A stretch of DNA of 64,000 bases from Leuctra nigra (Eukaryota > Arthropoda > Insecta > Plecoptera > Leuctridae): contig OW203762.1 in assembly GCA_934045905.1 (NCBI GenBank), forward strand, positions 46,215,411 through 46,279,410, given 5' to 3'. Numbering within the stretch: the first letter of the stretch is position 1; each line of letters begins with the position of its first letter. Shown in pieces: positions 40,601 through 46,600 of the stretch. The notes beneath the pieces were generated by a model, which saw only the letters and a list, made by a program, of their open reading frames with translations, had not been told where the DNA came from and did not search any database. The translations under genes were made by a program, and so were the position numbers.

Positions 40601-43600
40601 AGATTGGAGGACCACTTCCGGAGTTCAAAACCTCCTCTAGCGAGAAGACCTTGAAGTTGCGCTTGAAGATCTTGAGCTTCAGGAAGGTCACGGGCACCGG
40701 TGACGACGTCGTCGATGTAGGTGTGGTCTCTCAACGCACGCGAGGCGAGAGGAAAACGCGGACCTTCGTCAAGGACAAGCTGGCGGAGAACTCGTTGAGC
40801 GAGAAACGCAGAGGGTGAGAGTCCGTAGGTAACGGTATTTAATTCATACTCGATTACCGGGGAGGTCAGAGAAGATCGCCACAAGATGTGTTGAAAACGG
40901 CGGTCTTGAGGATGAACCAAAATCTGCCGATACATCTGCTTAATATCTGCACAGATGGCGATAGCGTGAGTCCGAAATGATGTGAGAATGTCAGGAAGCT
41001 CGGCTTGAAGCTTCGGACCACTCAATAGCTGAGAATTGAGTGAAACACCTTTGTCGTCAGGAGAAGAGGCGTTGAACACGACTCGGAGTTTCGTGCTGGA
41101 ACTGGACAACTTGTAGACGCAGTGATGAGGGATAATGTAACTCGAAGATCGTGGTGCAGTCGTCATGTGACGAGACTCGGAGTAATCTTGCATGAAGGCT
41201 TGGTAAGCTGCATCATGGTCGGGTTCCCGCTTCAGGCGTCGTTCCAGGCTGAGGTAACTTCTGATTCCCAGAAGAGACGGAGGGTGCGGTCCAACGGCGT
41301 CGTCGAACACGCCAACAACGAGAGGGGGGACTGGGTCGAGACTTGATCCGACTGTACAGGTCCCAATATAACCCAACCAAATATGGTATTCAGAGCAGAG
41401 GGGTTTCCTCGAATGACCATGTCGCCCGACGTCTTTAAGATGTCTGGGTACAGGTCTGCGCCGATCAGAAAGTCAATCTGATCCGGTACATCGAAGCGAG
41501 AGTCGGCCAGAGAGAGGCCACGATAACGTTCGTAAACGTCGAGAGAAACTGGCGAAGATGGAAGTGGATTCGAGATGGTGGACAGGACGAGAGCCTGAAC
41601 ACTGAGGGGGGTATCAGGATTATGACGCGAGGCGAGACTGCACTGAACAACGCCGTAAACCTGAGCAGAAGCGTTTCCAATTCCAACTAGCTGAGAATGA
41701 CTGGGAGTGATTTTCAGCCCTAACTTTTGAACTAAAGAGCGAGAAGCTGCGGAAACCTGTGAACCACAGTCTATGACGGCTCGAAGAGGGTGATACCGAC
41801 CTTGACAATCGCTAATCAAGGCGGTAACGGTGCCTAGCAACACCGTCTGATGAGTAGGTTTACTTGTCTGGAAATGACAAGCAAGAGATTGCGTGGGAGA
41901 GGCGTCGCTGTTAGCAACGGTTTTATTGTTTGCCGAGGTTGAAGGGTTGACGACGTCCTGCTGAACTTCTGGCGCGGAGCTGGCTGGACGCTGTCCTTGG
42001 GCTGTCGAAGTGTTGGAGGGAGTCAGAGGATGAAGCATTGAATGATGCGAATTGCTACGACACGTTGAGCAAACACTCTTAGAAGTGCATGCAGATCGTA
42101 AATGTTTCCCCAAACAATTAAAACAGCGTTGTAAACGACGTATAGTGACGTATCTCTCAGCAATAGATTGCGCTGTGAAGAGAGGGCAACGATAAAGAGT
42201 GTGACCTTCCTTGCAAAGAGGGCACGAGGCATGGCTGGGCATGGCAGAGGTGCGCGCTGAGGGAACTGGTTTCGTCGCGAGAAAGGAAGTCATTTTCCTG
42301 GCGGGGGAGGGGGTAGGTTTCGGCTTAGAAATGGTCGCGGAAACATCCAAGCCGCACAATTCCATGGTTCGCGATTGTTCTTCAACAAAGGTGATTAGCG
42401 AAGCATACGTAGGAGTTGATCGCGAGGAATGTTTATTCTCGAATACCTTGCGAGTACCAAGGTCAAGGTTATGCAAGGTGAGAGAGAACAGAAGATAATC
42501 TGCCAAATCGCCGATGTCTTGCAGTGATTTTAGAGCTTCTACGTTGTTTTTATGAACTTGTAGAAAACTCTGAAGTCCAGAGTGCTGATTAGACTTGAGA
42601 GGCGTGAAATCAAGTATTTGCTTCACGTAGACAGATGCTAATAACCTTGGGTTATGATAGCGATTCACTAGGGCATTCAAAGCTAGCACATAGTTCTCCT
42701 TGGCTAATGAGAAACCTGCTATAACGGATAAAGCAGTGCCTGACAAAGTGGAACGCAAGTAATGGAACTTTTGAATGTCATTCAATGAATTATTCTCGTG
42801 AATGAGCGAGGTAAATAATGAATAATATTCTGTCCACTTGTTCATGTTGGTTCCGTCAAACTTTGGAATGTCAATGACAGGCAAGGTATTGGTGGTCAAG
42901 GTCATTGACGGCGTAGTCGCTGACTGAGTTTCCTTGCGGCTATCTTGATATTCATTACGTACTGCGATATATTTCGCCTGTGCGCCGTAGAGTACGGTTT
43001 CAAAGCTATCTTGAACTTTCTCTACTTCAATGGCTTTGTTGGGTGAAATGAGATCCGAATTCAACTCGAGGATTTTCGCTTGAATAGCGTCAAACTCAGA
43101 TTGCTGATGCATCAGTCTGTCATACCTAGGTTGAGCGGTCAAAACTTGATCGCGTTGCAAGGCTTTAAACGAATCGAACGTTTGCTGAACAGAACTGAAA
43201 ACTTGTTCTCTTTGTTTAACAAACAAATCTTGCATCTTGCGTTGGGCTTCCATAACGAATACAATGAATGAAACAACAGGGGGTCAAACGAAACAGCAAA
43301 GAGATACACGTACGAAAGGTACGAAATATCACGAGAGAGTGACCTTGAACTAAAATTCATGCGTCACGAGAACCAAACGAAAAACGAACACGAGATGAGA
43401 AAAGCTAGGCTCAAGACTCCGGCTCAAGGGACCAAAGATGATTGCGCCAAGACGCAAAGGAAAAAAAGGGTTAATAGCGGACTGTATGAAGGGGGGTAAG
43501 AAAGCAGTAACACTTACTTCGTTCTCGAATGCAGCTCGATGTTGGTTGCGGCATGCGTAGAACACGTGGTCTTGATGCAAGGAAGGATGGTACTGCAGTA

Positions 43601-46600
43601 CGTGGAGAGGGTGAGGATTATAATAATGAAATGATACAAGTAGAGAGATAGAAAGCCATTAGCCAACTTGGCTGTATGACTAAGCTAATGCACACGAATT
43701 AAACTAACTGAATTAGAACTGTCTGCATGGCAGAAACTGGCACAACACCTGACCGTCCTAGAGGGTGGTTCTAGACAAAGTGAAAGAGGGGAAGGTCAAA
43801 CAGATAAAGGTAGTTGCTTGGCGGCTTGCCAACATGATAAACGAAAAACGGCGCGAACACTATGTTTGGATTTTTGTTTTCCAGCACTGTCCAGATATAA
43901 GGAAAGTGCCTTGTAGCAAGAAACTAAAGCGAATTGGTACTCCCGAGACCAAGTATCGTACCGCAGTGGTACCCACACAGGCCATCACGCCAGTATCTTT
44001 GCCAGCTCTAACCACCAAAGAAAGGTAGGCTTCTACATATTTACCATATCGATATGTATTGAAAAAGTGTCTACATTATGTACCAAACATTTTACTTCTT
44101 TATTTGGGGTGATGGGGAGGGGGAGGAGTGAATAAAAATGTATCTAGTGGAGCGGTCGCTCCACCCAGCCAAGTCGTACTGTACACTCACACTCTCAACA
44201 TACCGTAAATGCCTAACAAACTGAGGAGCAGACCAAACACTTTTACTGTAAGCATCAAAGTAGCATTTTCGGCTTACTGGATCTCAAAAATGGGAAATAT
44301 CACATTGTTGAGAAATATTTTAATTTGGAGCTATGGCCCACCCTACCAAATATTCCAAATGAGCCAACAATAGGTTATACCATTTGCGAGCTAGAGGGCC
44401 GTGAAAACCGTGAATTTACATCACTTTCATCTTCTTCTTTAGATGATGATGATGATATCAGGAAACACTGCAATCACCGCCACAGCCTTAACGGCTAAAG
44501 CGATCAATCTGAAATTTTTACCACATGTGCACTTTTGGCGTCTGAGGTGCCTTTTTTATAAAACCAACCGGAAGCCGCCATTTTAAAACCGGAAGTGACG
44601 TCATATCTTGAAAATGGCTAGACCGATCGGAATGAAACCAGCTCCAAATGATTCAGATGGTCATCTATATGAAATGTCAATAGTCAAAAAATAAATGTAC
44701 TATTACCAAAACCGGAAATGACATTATAACATGAGGAATCAGACTTGAATCACCTCTTACTGCAATAACTACATATTTAGAAGGCTTATACTTATAAAAA
44801 ACATTTATATAAATACATTCTAGGTGGCAGTGATTTCAGCCGCCATTTTGCTAACCGGCACTGATGCCATATCTCACTTTCACCTTTCACTTTTCTTCTT
44901 GGAATATCACTTTAAGCATATTTTGGTACCAAACGCAACTTTTCTTAGTAACCAAATTGGAAATGGCTTATTTTTTTAAAGGAATTAGTCTTTGTCGCTT
45001 CGATATGTGTTACAAGTTGTTTAAATAAACTAAAAAAAGTTGTGATATCCCCATAAAAAACACTCCGTGTAAAAATACCAGCCAAGTCTCTTCAACTCTA
45101 AAAAAATAGAAGAAATATAAAAAATCAGCACTGAAAAGTAGTGATATCAAAAAATGACCCAAGTCAAAACTTAATTTAAAAACCAAAATATACTTGGCGC
45201 ATCGTTTTTAAGATCATTATAGGTATATTATATATATTTATAGGTACAGTTGATTTTTGGCATATATACTTCTAAACTATTTATATACACGATGCGCCAA
45301 GTATATTTTGCTTTTTAAAATTAAGTTTTGACTTGGCCCATTTTTTGATATCACTACTTTTCAGTGCTGATTTTTTATATTTCTTCTATTTTTTTAGAGT
45401 TGAAGAGACTTGGCTGGTATTTTTACACAGAGTGTTTTTTATGGGGATTTATTTTTCTGCGATTATTTTTATCATTAAATTAAGAGCCGGCTGCACTCGA
45501 AGTTAAACATTGGAGATAATATTTCCCAAATATTAAATTGCTTTTTAGCCATTCAAACTATGAAAACTAAAATATGAAAAATAATTGGCATATCTAGTTT
45601 TTAAACCTTAGAAGGTAGGTATAGGTAAATACTAGGAAAACGCTCTGTGTAACGCGTTGATGAGCGAGCACGGATATGCGCAACACATCGAACCGAAATT
45701 CTGTCTATTGAAAATGTCATTAAAAGCCAATAATTCATTAATTTCGTCACAGACTGGTATGAAAATCTTCAAAAATTCCAAAAATATTGGTCCCAATAAG
45801 CATGTAAAGTTTTAAGTTGATCGATTGAACCTGACACTTTATGATTGAATGGTTCCTTGTTAATTTTCAAAAATCACAGGATCTTGTTCAAAAACTATAC
45901 CAGGGACCACTCATATGATATGACACAATCATATATGTGTGTTTACACAATATCAGATCGATTGATCTGTTGATTATTAGTGTCATAATTATGCGTTTGA
46001 AAGTTTCTGTTCTAACTACCTTGGAACATTGGAACTGAGGCGTCAATGTTGCCGTGATCCATAGCAACAAGCAGCAATATCACACATATCGCTATACAAG
46101 CAGCATAGCAGCAAATATCCGTAAAAATGTCAATAACTTTTGGATTTAAACACATATTTGTCTGAAAATTGTCAAAAACACAGATAATGTTGGTCCCAAT
46201 GACCATGCAAAGTTTTAAGTTGATCGGTCAAACGGTTCTAGTTTAAATTTCAAAAATCACAGTAAAGATGGTTTTAAATTTTAACCAATGGGAGGATTTG
46301 GCTGAAACTTTGTATGATTGGGTAAAATGTTAGGTAATGACTTGTCAAAATTTCAAATTGATAAAATAAACCAATCGAAAGATAATTTTTTTTAAATTTG
46401 AACCAATCACGGAATCCCGTTCAAAAACGGGTTGCTTGAGCGGTTTGACCTGGGGTGTGACCACAAAAAAAAAAAAAAAAAAAACACACACAGAGAAAGT
46501 GCCATAAGAGTACCGTGGTGATGCTCGCTCAACAAGGTGAGAGATAGAACAAACCTTCTTATGATATCATAACTTGGAGTTATGACGTTGGGCCCTTATC

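Larger units (their letters stand above)
37677..43859 (-). mobile_element. BEL/Pao LTR retrotransposon inserted in KNL2 intron 16
   Basis: Two 421-bp direct LTRs (37677-38097 and 43439-43859) start TG and end CA. The flanking CTAT on both sides (37673-37676 and 43860-43863) is the likely target duplication. Coding runs on the minus strand: gag-protease, reverse transcriptase/RNase H, integrase, in BEL/Pao order. A TGGTCCCTTGAGCC sequence four bases inside the 5' LTR (minus strand) is a candidate tRNA primer site. Confidence 0.92.
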
